Shown here: positions 34,491 to 41,396 of the stretch, piece by piece | Position numbering within the stretch: the stretch's first letter is position 1 | Layout of the letters: each line of letters opens with the position of its first letter | Source: Actinomycetota bacterium | GTDB lineage: Bacteria; Actinomycetota; Actinomycetes; Actinomycetales; Microbacteriaceae | Length of the DNA: 41,396 bases | Reading direction: 5' to 3' | Assembly (NCBI GenBank): GCA_020161315.1 | Contig: JAIUOH010000029.1 | Location: forward strand, 1 to 41,396 | Notes under the pieces: model-generated | What the model saw: the letters and a program-made list of their open reading frames with translations, nothing else | Told to the model about the DNA's origin: nothing | The model's database searches: none | Translations under genes and position numbers: made by a program

Positions 34491-36170
34491 ATGGCTGAAT
34501 ACATTTACCAGATGGTTCGCGCCCGCAAGGCGGTTGGCGAAAAACTCATTCTTGACGACGTCACTATGGCGTTTCTGCCCGGGGCGAAGATCGGCATGGT
34601 CGGCCCCAACGGCGCCGGTAAGTCGACGATTCTCAAGATCATGGCGGGGCTTGACACCCCGTCAAACGGTGAAGCAGCGCTCGCGCCGGGATTCACCGTC
34701 GGCATCCTGATGCAGGAGCCCGAACTCGACGAGTCGAAGACGGTGCTGCAGAACATCGAAGAGGGCGTCGCGATCAAGGCGAAGCTCGATCGCTTCAACG
34801 AGATCTCTGCGCTCATGGCCGAGCCCGATGCCGACTTTGACACGCTGCTTGCCGAGATGGGCACGCTGCAAGAAGAGATCGACGCCGTCGATGGCTGGGA
34901 TCTCGACAATCAGCTCGAGCAAGCAATGGATGCGCTGCGCACCCCGCCAGCCGACGCGATGGTTGGCCCGCTCTCGGGTGGTGAGAAGCGTCGTGTCGCG
35001 CTCGCCCGCCTGCTGCTGCAGAAGCCAGATCTGCTGCTGCTCGATGAGCCCACGAACCACCTCGACGCAGAGAGCGTGCTCTGGCTTGAGCAGCACCTGC
35101 AGAAGTACCCCGGCGCAGTCATCGCGATTACGCACGACCGGTACTTTCTCGACAACGTCGCTCAGTGGATTGCCGAGGTCGACCGCGGCCGCCTGTACCC
35201 CTATGAGGGCAACTACTCGACCTATCTGGAGAAGAAGGCCGAGCGCCTTGACGTGCAGGGCAAGAAGGACGCGAAGCTCGCGAAGCGCCTGAAAGAAGAG
35301 CTCGACTGGGTGCGTTCGAACACCAAGGGACGCCAGGCGAAGTCGAAGGCGCGTCTTGCGCGATACGAAGAGATGGCTACCGAGGCAGAGCGCACACGCA
35401 AGCTCGACTTCGAAGAGATTCAGATTCCTGCGGGCCCGCGTCTCGGCAACGTGGTGATCGAGGCGAAGGGGCTCATGAAGGGCTTCGACGGCCGCACCCT
35501 CATCGATAACCTCTCGTTCAGCCTGCCACCGAACGGTATCGTCGGTGTGATTGGCCCCAACGGTGTGGGTAAGACAACCCTGTTCAAGACCATCGTTGGC
35601 CTTGAGTCGCTCGACAGTGGCGATCTGAAGATCGGCGAGACCGTCAAGATCAGCTACGTTGACCAGAGCCGTGCCAACATCGACCCAGAGAAGAACCTCT
35701 GGGAGGTCGTGAGCGACGGTCTCGACATCATCACGGTCGGCAAGACCGAGATTCCGTCGCGTGCATACGTTTCGAAGTTCGGTTTCAAGGGCCCAGATCA
35801 GCAGAAGAAGGCCGGGGTGCTCTCGGGTGGCGAGCGCAACCGCCTGAACCTCGCGCTCACTCTGAAGCAGGGCGGCAACCTGCTGCTGCTCGACGAGCCG
35901 ACGAACGACCTTGACGTTGAGACCCTGCAGTCGCTTGAGAACGCGCTGCTCGAGTTTCCCGGCTGCGCGGTAGTCATTACCCACGACCGGTGGTTCCTGG
36001 ATCGCATTGCCACGCACATTCTCGCGTACGAGGGCACCGATGAGAACCCGGCCCAGTGGTACTGGTTCGAGGGTAACTTCGAGGCGTACGAGGCCAACAA
36101 GGTCGAGCGCCTCGGCCCCGAGGCAGCAAAGCCCTCGAGAGTGACCTACCGTAAGCTCACCCGCGACTAA
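34491..36170 (+). CDS. ettA: Energy-dependent translational throttle protein EttA (ABC-F)
   Basis: This 559-residue soluble ABC-F ATPase binds the ribosomal E-site and gates entry into elongation according to the ATP/ADP ratio. It has two ABC domains. The first has Walker A GPNGAGKST (38-46), signature LSGGEKRR and LLLDEPTNHLD. The second has Walker A GPNGVGKTT (about 358-366), LSGGERNR and LLLDEPTNDLD. The first domain carries the short arm insertion, and a charged linker with NTKGRQAKSKARLARYEE separates the two domains. MAEYIYQMVRARKAVG is the typical EttA start. An intrinsic terminator follows. A long antisense frame covers the gene and is a GC-skew shadow. Confidence 0.96.
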   Translation: MAEYIYQMVRARKAVGEKLILDDVTMAFLPGAKIGMVGPNGAGKSTILKIMAGLDTPSNGEAALAPGFTVGILMQEPELDESKTVLQNIEEGVAIKAKLDRFNEISALMAEPDADFDTLLAEMGTLQEEIDAVDGWDLDNQLEQAMDALRTPPADAMVGPLSGGEKRRVALARLLLQKPDLLLLDEPTNHLDAESVLWLEQHLQKYPGAVIAITHDRYFLDNVAQWIAEVDRGRLYPYEGNYSTYLEKKAERLDVQGKKDAKLAKRLKEELDWVRSNTKGRQAKSKARLARYEEMATEAERTRKLDFEEIQIPAGPRLGNVVIEAKGLMKGFDGRTLIDNLSFSLPPNGIVGVIGPNGVGKTTLFKTIVGLESLDSGDLKIGETVKISYVDQSRANIDPEKNLWEVVSDGLDIITVGKTEIPSRAYVSKFGFKGPDQQKKAGVLSGGERNRLNLALTLKQGGNLLLLDEPTNDLDVETLQSLENALLEFPGCAVVITHDRWFLDRIATHILAYEGTDENPAQWYWFEGNFEAYEANKVERLGPEAAKPSRVTYRKLTRD

Positions 36171-36177
36171 CGCGCGA

Positions 36178-36214
36178 ACGGCGCCCCTGAATCTCACGAC
36201 GGGGGCGTCGTTTT
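36178..36214 (+). terminator. Rho-independent terminator after ettA
   Basis: ACGGCGCCCC (36178-36187) pairs with GGGGCGTCGT (36202-36211), a 10-bp stem with one G-T pair and a 14-nt loop. A TTTT run (36211-36214) follows, 8-44 bases after the ettA stop. Confidence 0.85.
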
Positions 36215-36247
36215 GCATTCCAAGCTCAATGAACGGACGGTAACACG

Positions 36248-36715
36248 ATGGCTCGCGCCAAGGTAGACATTCAGCTCCGCTGGGGAGACGAAGACGCCTA
36301 CGGGCACATCAACAACGTGGCGTTTCTTCGCTACCTTGAAGAGGCGCGCGTGCGTATCCTTTGGAGCGGCAGCGGCCACGAGAAAACCGGCATGGAGGGG
36401 CATTTTCGCGGTGATACCCCTGGCGGCCTGAAGACGCTGGTGGTCGACCACCGGATCGAGTACCTGCAGGTGCTCGAGTACTCCGAGAACTCGATCACGA
36501 TTGAACTGTGGGTCGGAAAGCTCGGCGGTTCGAGCATGGAGGTGCACTACGAGATCGTCGACGGTGCTTCTGCCGAGCGCAGGGTGGTGGTGCGCGCGGT
36601 GACCACCATGGTGGTGGTCGACGGCGAGACGCTGCGCCCGCAGCGACTGAGCGAGGCGGCGCGTGCGTCAATCGAACCGTGGCGTGACGAACCCGTAAAG
36701 CTGCGACACCGCTGA
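36248..36715 (+). CDS. Hotdog-fold acyl-CoA thioesterase (4HBT family)
   Basis: This 155-residue single hotdog domain protein begins VDIQLRWGDEDAYGHINNVAFLRYLEEARV, in which the Asp-x-x-Gly-His-x-Asn-Asn pattern (Asp16-Asn23) is the 4HBT active-site signature. Members hydrolyse acyl-CoA thioesters in the cytoplasm. The substrate cannot be inferred. It follows the ettA terminator, so it has its own promoter or is a separate unit. ATG 36248 is preceded by ACGG only. The ABC transporter gene begins 82 bases downstream. Confidence 0.88.
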   Translation: MARAKVDIQLRWGDEDAYGHINNVAFLRYLEEARVRILWSGSGHEKTGMEGHFRGDTPGGLKTLVVDHRIEYLQVLEYSENSITIELWVGKLGGSSMEVHYEIVDGASAERRVVVRAVTTMVVVDGETLRPQRLSEAARASIEPWRDEPVKLRHR

Positions 36716-36797
36716 GACACTGCTGTGCGGATCACCTCGCAGGCTGATTTCAGGAGCATAATGGCGACAGTGCCAAGGTGTGTTCGAGGAGGCAGCA

Positions 36798-37715
36798 ATG
36801 GACGCGGCGATCGAGATTTCTGGCCTGGTCAAGAAATTCGGGCGGCAGCGCGCGCTCGATGGCCTCGACCTGCGGGTAGAAACGGGCGAGGTGCACGCGT
36901 TTCTTGGCCCGAACGGTTCGGGTAAGTCGACCACCATTCGCGTGTTGCTCGGGCTGCTGCGCGCCGATTCCGGTCGGGCTTATTTGCTCGGCAGCGATCC
37001 GTGGCGCGACTCGGTGGCTCTGCACCGACGCCTCGCCTATGTGCCGGGCGACGTCAATCTGTGGCCGAACCTGAGCGGTGGCGAGACCATCGACCTGCTG
37101 CATCGCATGCACGGCGGTGCGCGTCGTGAGAAGCGCGACGAGTTGGTGGAACGTTTCGATCTCGACCCGCGCAAGAAGTCGCGCAGCTACTCGAAAGGTA
37201 ACCGGCAGAAGGTTGCGCTGATCGCGGCCCTCGCTCTCGACGTCGAGCTCTACATCTTTGACGAGCCGACGAGCGGGCTTGACCCGCTCATGGAGCGCGA
37301 GTTTCAGGAGTGCGTGGCTGAACTACACGCGGCGGGTCGCACGGTGCTGCTCTCGAGCCACATTCTCGGTCAGGTCGACAAACTGAGTGACTCGGTGACG
37401 ATTATTCGCGACGGTCGCGTTGTGCAGAGCGGCAGGCTCGACGAGCTGCGTCACCTGCACCGAGTTCGAATGACGGCGAGGATCGGCGCGCACGCAAGGC
37501 ACGCGGACGTGGATGGGCGCACCCCCAAAAGTCTTGCCGGTGTGCCGGGCGTGCATGATCTGAGCGTGGGGGAGGCGGGGGTGTCGTTTTCGCTTGACCG
37601 CGAACACACTGCCGAAGTGCTGCGGGCGCTCGCCGATCTTGGCGTGAGCGAGATCTCCGCCGCACCTCCGTCGCTTGAAGACCTATTCATGAGTGAATAT
37701 GCGGCCTCGAAATGA
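36798..37715 (+). CDS. ABC transporter ATP-binding protein (drug/antibiotic exporter type)
   Basis: This 305-residue ATPase would energise export by the adjacent permease. Walker A GPNGSGKST is at 37-45. The signature is the YSKGNRQK variant common in ABC-2-like exporters. Walker B and D-loop are LYIFDEPTSGLDPL, and the switch histidine is in LLSSHIL. An extra C-terminal domain of about 90 residues follows the ATPase core, as in DrrA-type exporters. The start is ATG 36798, 5 nt after GAGGAGG (36786-36792). It ends in an ATGA overlap with the permease gene. Confidence 0.93.
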   Translation: MDAAIEISGLVKKFGRQRALDGLDLRVETGEVHAFLGPNGSGKSTTIRVLLGLLRADSGRAYLLGSDPWRDSVALHRRLAYVPGDVNLWPNLSGGETIDLLHRMHGGARREKRDELVERFDLDPRKKSRSYSKGNRQKVALIAALALDVELYIFDEPTSGLDPLMEREFQECVAELHAAGRTVLLSSHILGQVDKLSDSVTIIRDGRVVQSGRLDELRHLHRVRMTARIGAHARHADVDGRTPKSLAGVPGVHDLSVGEAGVSFSLDREHTAEVLRALADLGVSEISAAPPSLEDLFMSEYAASK

Positions 37716-39337
37716 ACGGTGCGCTGAGCGGTTTTGGGGGTTCGCTTCGCCTGGCGCTGCGGCGTGATCGGGCGCGGCTACCGCTTTGGGCGCTCGGCGT
37801 CGCTGCGTTTACCGCCTACTGTTCGCAGGCGCTGCGGCTCGCAGTGCCGAAAGAGAGTGACCTTGCGGCGATGGCCAGCCTGATGTCTGGCCCCGCCGGA
37901 GTTGTGCTTGTTGGCCCGGGCTATGGCTTCGAGCAGCCGTCGCACGCGGCCGTGTTTGCCGGGGGTTACGGCCTGTACGTTGCTCTGCTTGCCGCGTGCA
38001 TGAGCATACTGCTGGTGCTGCGCCACACCCGGGCCGAAGAAGAGAGCGAGCGCCTTGAGCTGCTGCGTGCGCTTCCTCTCGCGAGGTCAACGCCACAAGC
38101 GGTCGCGCTGTTGCTGCTGCTCATCACCAATGTCACTGTGGCCCTGCTGAGCTGGGCGATCCTCGTGACGACTTTTGACCCGTGGTCGTCGTTGCTGTTC
38201 GCGTGCGGTGTTGCGATGGTGGGGTTCGTGTTTGGAACCGCTGCGCTCGTGACCGCCCAGCTTTCGGCGCACGGTCGAACCGCGGGTGGCGGGGCGTTTC
38301 TTGCGCTCGGGGCCGCGTTCGCGGTGCGCGGCGTCGGCGATGTGCTCGGCTTCGCGCATCAAACCGCTGAAGCGAAGGGTAGCTGGCTATCGTGGTTCTC
38401 GCCCCTCGCCTGGGCGCAGCAGACCCGGGTGTTTGTTGCCGACCGCTGGTGGCCGCTCGCCCTTGGCCTCGTCACAGCAGCCATACTCGTTGCCGTTGCG
38501 TCAGCTCTGCAATCGCGTCGTGATCTCGGCGCGGGGATCATCCCGCCGCGCGAGAGTCGGGCGTCTGCGGGTGCGTTGCTTGCCGGGCCATTCGGCCTCG
38601 CGTTGCGAGTGCAGCGCGGCAGCGTGATCGGTTGGGTGGTCGCAGCTTTGCTCACCGGAGTCTCGTTTGGTGCCCTCGCGAAAGAGGTGGGCGACTCACT
38701 CGGCAAAGCGAACGATCCGCTCATCGTTGCCGCACTTGGGGGCGATCCGTCGCGGCTCGTTGACGGCTATCTTGCGGTTTGCCTGCTCTTCGGGGTGGTG
38801 CTCGCGGGGTGTTTCGTGATTCTTTCGGTGCAGCGGCTTGCGGCAGACGAGGCCTCGGGGCGTGCTGAGGCAGTGCTTGCGCTACCTCTCGGGCGGGTGC
38901 GCTGGGGGTTGTCGACCCTCGTGGTCGCGCTTGGCGGGGGAGCGTTGATCCTCGTAACTACCGGTGCCGCAACTGGCGCCGCGACTGCGGTGGCAGTGAA
39001 CGACGCCAGCCAGACCCTGCGCCTCACGCTTGCCGGCTTTGCCTATGTGCCGGCGGTTGCTGTTGTGGCGGGCATCGCGTTTCTCGGTTACGCGCTGCGC
39101 CCGGGGCTGGTCGGAGTCAGTTGGGCGGTGCTCGGCTACGGTCTCTTCGCGAGCATGCTGGGCGGTATGTTGAAGCTGCCAGACGCCGCACAGTGGTTCT
39201 CGGTGTTTCATCATGCGGGGCAGCCGCCGTTCATCGAGCCGAACGCTGGGTCGCTCGTGGGGCTGAGCGCCGTTGCGATCGCGCTGATCTCGCTTGGCTG
39301 CCTGCAGTTGCGCCGACGCGATCTGCGAGCCGGCTAG
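37712..39337 (+). CDS. ABC exporter permease (polyketide antibiotic exporter-like, TnrB3 type)
   Basis: This 541-residue polytopic protein has about twelve transmembrane segments in two similar halves, each starting with a basic amphipathic LRLALRRDR- or LALRVQRGS-like segment. This duplicated layout and the opening LRLALRRDRARLPLWALGVAAF match the family annotated as exporters of polyketide antibiotics. The charged loop RHTRAEEESERLELLRALPLAR is a hallmark. It is translationally coupled to the ATPase gene. The exported substrate is unknown and may be a lipid or toxic compound. Its stop TAG overlaps the stop of the convergent symporter gene. Confidence 0.9.
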   Translation: MNGALSGFGGSLRLALRRDRARLPLWALGVAAFTAYCSQALRLAVPKESDLAAMASLMSGPAGVVLVGPGYGFEQPSHAAVFAGGYGLYVALLAACMSILLVLRHTRAEEESERLELLRALPLARSTPQAVALLLLLITNVTVALLSWAILVTTFDPWSSLLFACGVAMVGFVFGTAALVTAQLSAHGRTAGGGAFLALGAAFAVRGVGDVLGFAHQTAEAKGSWLSWFSPLAWAQQTRVFVADRWWPLALGLVTAAILVAVASALQSRRDLGAGIIPPRESRASAGALLAGPFGLALRVQRGSVIGWVVAALLTGVSFGALAKEVGDSLGKANDPLIVAALGGDPSRLVDGYLAVCLLFGVVLAGCFVILSVQRLAADEASGRAEAVLALPLGRVRWGLSTLVVALGGGALILVTTGAATGAATAVAVNDASQTLRLTLAGFAYVPAVAVVAGIAFLGYALRPGLVGVSWAVLGYGLFASMLGGMLKLPDAAQWFSVFHHAGQPPFIEPNAGSLVGLSAVAIALISLGCLQLRRRDLRAG

Positions 39338-40215
39338 ACTGCGACGCTGGTGCTGCCGGTGCCTTCGCGGTCTCTGATGAGAAAGCCAAAGCCAAAGCCG
39401 AAGGCGATGAAGAACATCAGCACTCCGTAGACCGCAGCGGGCAGGCTGAGTTCAACCGACCCGAGCACGCTCTGTGCAATAACGATCGCGAGCGTCGCAT
39501 TGTGAATGCCGATCTCAAACGAGGCGGCGACCGACTGCTTGCGGTCAACCTTTGCGAGCCGGGGTACGACGTAGCCGACCGTGAGGCTGAGCACGCAGAA
39601 GAGCACGGTGATGAGCGCCAGCGTGCCAAAGTTATCGATGAGCAGCTTCCAGTTCTGTGCCACGGCACCGGCGATGACGATGACGAGGATCAGCACCGAA
39701 GCGATGCGCACCGGCTTATCCATTTTGGTCGCAAAGCCAGCGCTCACCCTTCTGATGATCATGCCGATGATCACCGGCAGCAGCACAATTGCGAACACCT
39801 CGAGAGCTTTTGACCACTGCAGTCCGAGGCGATCCTCGAACGGATCAAAGTAGGCGATTGAGAGGTTGGTGATGACCGGTAGCGTGATGACCGCGATCAC
39901 CGAGTTCACTGCGGTGAGCGAAATATTGAGTGCAACGTCTCCGCGAAACAGGTGGCTGTAGAGATTTGCCGTGGTGCCGCCTGGCGACGCCGCGAGCATC
40001 ATCATGCCGACCGCGAGTACCGGCGGTAGATTGAACAGCAGCACGAGCCCGAAGCAGAGCGCTGGCAAGATGAGAAGCTGGCAGAGCAGTGCGATGAAGA
40101 CCGCGCGGGGGTGCCGAAGCACGCGCGCGAAATCACCGACGGTAAGGCTGAGGCCGAGGCCGAGCATGATGATGCCGAGGGCCACGGGCAGTGCAATGGT
40201 GGTCAACGCTGACAT
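39334..40215 (-). CDS. Bile acid:sodium symporter (BASS/SBF) family protein
   Basis: This 293-residue integral membrane protein has about nine to ten transmembrane helices. It has the BASS features [21 protein letters not shown], a crossover region [31 protein letters not shown], and [14 protein letters not shown]. The family transports organic anions, such as pantothenate or keto acids in bacteria, with sodium. The substrate is not predictable here. A longer frame exists upstream, but the family starts at [20 protein letters not shown] 40215 lies 7 nt after a TAGCAT hexamer on the minus strand. Its 3' end overlaps the permease stop (CTAG, 39334-39337), with no terminator between. Confidence 0.9.
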   Translation of the reverse strand: MSALTTIALPVALGIIMLGLGLSLTVGDFARVLRHPRAVFIALLCQLLILPALCFGLVLLFNLPPVLAVGMMMLAASPGGTTANLYSHLFRGDVALNISLTAVNSVIAVITLPVITNLSIAYFDPFEDRLGLQWSKALEVFAIVLLPVIIGMIIRRVSAGFATKMDKPVRIASVLILVIVIAGAVAQNWKLLIDNFGTLALITVLFCVLSLTVGYVVPRLAKVDRKQSVAASFEIGIHNATLAIVIAQSVLGSVELSLPAAVYGVLMFFIAFGFGFGFLIRDREGTGSTSVAV

Positions 40216-40222
40216 GTGGCCG

Positions 40223-40228
40223 ATGCTA
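40223..40228 (-). promoter_or_regulatory. Candidate -10 element of the symporter gene
   Basis: On the minus strand TAGCAT (40228-40223) stands 7 nt before ATG 40215. No ribosome binding site fits, so the mRNA may be leaderless. Confidence 0.45.
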
Positions 40229-40265
40229 GCAGGGGAGCGAGGCCCCGTGGGGGCGAAGAATCTGC

Positions 40266-40271
40266 TAGAGT
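40266..40271 (+). promoter_or_regulatory. Candidate -10 element of rpsT
   Basis: TAGAGT lies 105 bp before the rpsT start. Initiation near 40278 would produce a leader of about 98 nt that contains the tetraloop hairpin at 40287-40304. Confidence 0.4.
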
Positions 40272-40286
40272 TGACTCTTGGCTTGC

Positions 40287-40304
40287 GTGTGGAGCGATCC
40301 ACAC
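40287..40304 (+). promoter_or_regulatory. GNRA-tetraloop hairpin in the rpsT leader
   Basis: GTGTGGA (40287-40293) pairs perfectly with TCCACAC (40298-40304) around GCGA, a GNRA tetraloop. It would lie about 10 nt from the proposed 5' end of the rpsT mRNA. S20 represses its own translation in E. coli, so a regulatory role is plausible but unproven here. Confidence 0.5.
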
Positions 40305-40375
40305 CCCTTGAGCGGTGCCCTCTCTCACTGCCCAAGATCATCCGAAATAGCTTCAACACGAAGGACACCACCCAA

Positions 40376-40636
40376 GTGGCAAACATTAAGTCGCAGCTTA
40401 AGCGCATCAAGACCAACCAGAAGGCTACCGAGCGCAACCGTGCGTACAAGAGCGAGCTGCGCACCGTCGTGCGTGCAGCACGCGCGGCCATCGCGGCTGG
40501 CGACAAGGCTGTTGCAGAGCAGAAGGTGCAGCTCGCATCGAAGAAGCTTGACAAGGCTGTCTCGAAGGGCGTCATTCACAAGAACCAGGCAGCTAACCGC
40601 AAGTCGAAGCTTGCAGTGAAGGTTGCCGCGCTCTAA
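40376..40636 (+). CDS. rpsT: 30S ribosomal protein S20
   Basis: This 86-residue, very basic protein binds 16S rRNA early in small-subunit assembly. [21 protein letters not shown] is the typical start, and [19 protein letters not shown] the typical end. The start is GTG 40376, with AAGGAC about 10 nt upstream. A longer in-frame extension would merge it with the leader and the symporter promoter, which is not credible. A strong terminator follows. rpsT next to lepA is a common bacterial arrangement. Confidence 0.97.
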   Translation: MANIKSQLKRIKTNQKATERNRAYKSELRTVVRAARAAIAAGDKAVAEQKVQLASKKLDKAVSKGVIHKNQAANRKSKLAVKVAAL

Positions 40637-40652
40637 TCGCGATCAGTTTCGC

Positions 40653-40686
40653 AAAAGCCCTCGCTCCATTCGGAGCGGGGGCTTTT
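40653..40686. terminator. Terminator between rpsT and lepA
   Basis: A 15-bp stem pairs 40653-40667 (AAAAGCCCTCGCTCC) with 40672-40686 across an ATTC loop, with one T-G pair. The flanking A4 and T4 make it symmetrical and efficient for plus-strand transcripts. It starts 17 bases after the rpsT stop. Confidence 0.9.
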
Positions 40687-40707
40687 GTCTGAGAGAATGG
40701 CTTTCAT

Positions 40708-41396
40708 ATGTCTCCTCGCAGCGTGAACCCACCAGCCCCGGCCGCAACCGACCCAGGGCAGATTCGTAATTTCTGCATCATCGCGCACATCGACCACGGC
40801 AAATCGACCCTGGCCGACCGCATGCTGCAGATTACCGGCACGGTCTCTGACCGCGACATGCGCGCGCAGTACCTCGACAACATGGATATCGAGCGCGAGC
40901 GCGGCATCACCATCAAGTCGCAGGCAGTGCGCATGCATTGGGATCTGGCAGACCCAGAGACCGGCAAGCCCCGCAGCTTTGCACTGAACATGATCGACAC
41001 GCCCGGTCACGTTGACTTCTCGTACGAGGTGTCGCGTTCGCTCGCCGCGTGCGAGGGCGCGATTTTGCTCGTTGACGCGGCGCAGGGCATCGAGGCCCAA
41101 ACGCTCGCGAACCTCTATCTTGCGATGGAGAACGACCTTGAGATCATTCCCGTGCTCAACAAGATCGACCTGCCTGCGGCAGACCCCGAGCGTGTGGCAC
41201 AAGAGATTGCTGACCTCATCGGCGGCGACCCCGACGACATTCTGAAGGTCTCAGGCAAGACCGGCATGGGCGTCGAAGAGCTGCTCAATCGCGTGGTTGA
41301 ACGGGTGCCCGCACCGGTCGGTGACGCAAGTGCGCCCGCTCGCGCGATGATCTTCGACTCGGTCTACGACCCGTACCGCGGCGTGGTGACCTACGT
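40708..41396 (+). CDS. lepA: Elongation factor 4 (LepA), N-terminal part
   Basis: The frame runs off the right edge, giving 229 residues of a family usually near 600. LepA is a ribosome-associated translational GTPase implicated in initiation and back-translocation. G1 is [10 protein letters not shown]2 lies in [16 protein letters not shown]3 is DTPGHVDF, and G4 is [11 protein letters not shown], a pattern specific to LepA. The N-terminal extension [20 protein letters not shown] is normal for actinobacteria. The start is ATG 40708. No good ribosome binding site is visible, and GAGAAT (40693-40698) is a weak possible -10. Confidence 0.96.
   Translation, partial: MSPRSVNPPAPAATDPGQIRNFCIIAHIDHGKSTLADRMLQITGTVSDRDMRAQYLDNMDIERERGITIKSQAVRMHWDLADPETGKPRSFALNMIDTPGHVDFSYEVSRSLAACEGAILLVDAAQGIEAQTLANLYLAMENDLEIIPVLNKIDLPAADPERVAQEIADLIGGDPDDILKVSGKTGMGVEELLNRVVERVPAPVGDASAPARAMIFDSVYDPYRGVVTY

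Noticed and set aside
34662-36218. Minus-strand open frame of 518 codons antisense to ettA
   Set aside because: It fully mirrors a well-conserved gene. High GC at third positions removes stops on the opposite strand, and the translation shows no family motif.
36798-39337. Exporter pair as part of an antibiotic biosynthesis cluster
   Set aside because: No biosynthetic genes lie nearby. The genes are flanked by housekeeping functions and show no compositional shift.
40216-40575. N-terminal extension of the symporter frame over rpsT
   Set aside because: It would cover rpsT antisense, and the family start is at 40215.

Overview
This is ordinary but information-rich chromosome of a high-GC Gram-positive bacterium (Actinobacteria). 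Gene content and order match the division and cell wall (dcw) cluster and its flanks in actinobacteria, including the fadD15-acyltransferase-aroG-pknL-Rv2175c-idsA block known from Mycobacterium. Short intergenic regions, frequent GTG starts, a MurE without the meso-diaminopimelate DNPR motif and the absence of mycolic acid genes suggest Microbacteriaceae (Leucobacter-like). The family assignment is inference. No rRNA, tRNA or CRISPR array was seen.

Layout. 1-2824: the tail of an unidentified gene, then a long-chain acyl-CoA ligase (minus) divergent from a PlsC-type acyltransferase. 2899-8248: class II DAHP synthase, a PASTA-domain Ser/Thr kinase (minus), an Rv2175c-like DNA-binding protein, a polyprenyl diphosphate synthase (minus) and a DUF3040 membrane protein with a strong terminator. 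8474-22759: the dcw operon mraZ-rsmH-ftsL-ftsI-murE-murF-mraY-murD-ftsW-murG-murC-ftsQ, mostly coupled by 4-base ATGA/GTGA overlaps. 22930-26354: ftsZ, yggS, sepF, yggT, divIVA. 26363-33118: lspA, rluD, dnaE, nadE, msrA. 33214-36170: an SSB paralogue (minus), a small lipoprotein and the ABC-F factor EttA. 36248-40215: a hotdog thioesterase, a two-gene ABC exporter and a bile acid:sodium symporter family protein (minus). 40376-41396: rpsT and the start of lepA.

How it fits together. The central 18 kb makes the UDP-MurNAc-pentapeptide and lipid II (murE, murF, mraY, murD, murG, murC) and the septal machine that uses it (ftsL, ftsI, ftsW, ftsQ, ftsZ, sepF, divIVA). MraZ is positioned to control the operon through 10-bp-spaced TGGGG-type boxes in front of its own gene. 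The upstream polyprenyl synthase and PASTA kinase plausibly supply or sense the same pathway.

The main non-gene signals are: a 165-bp MITE-like inverted-repeat element between dnaE and nadE that regenerates the dnaE stop codon; interlaced inverted repeats plus a leader hairpin before ftsZ; MraZ boxes overlapping a candidate -10 element; and a recurrent pattern of TANNNT hexamers 6-7 nt before start codons, which suggests many leaderless mRNAs. I found no wholly new multi-gene system here.
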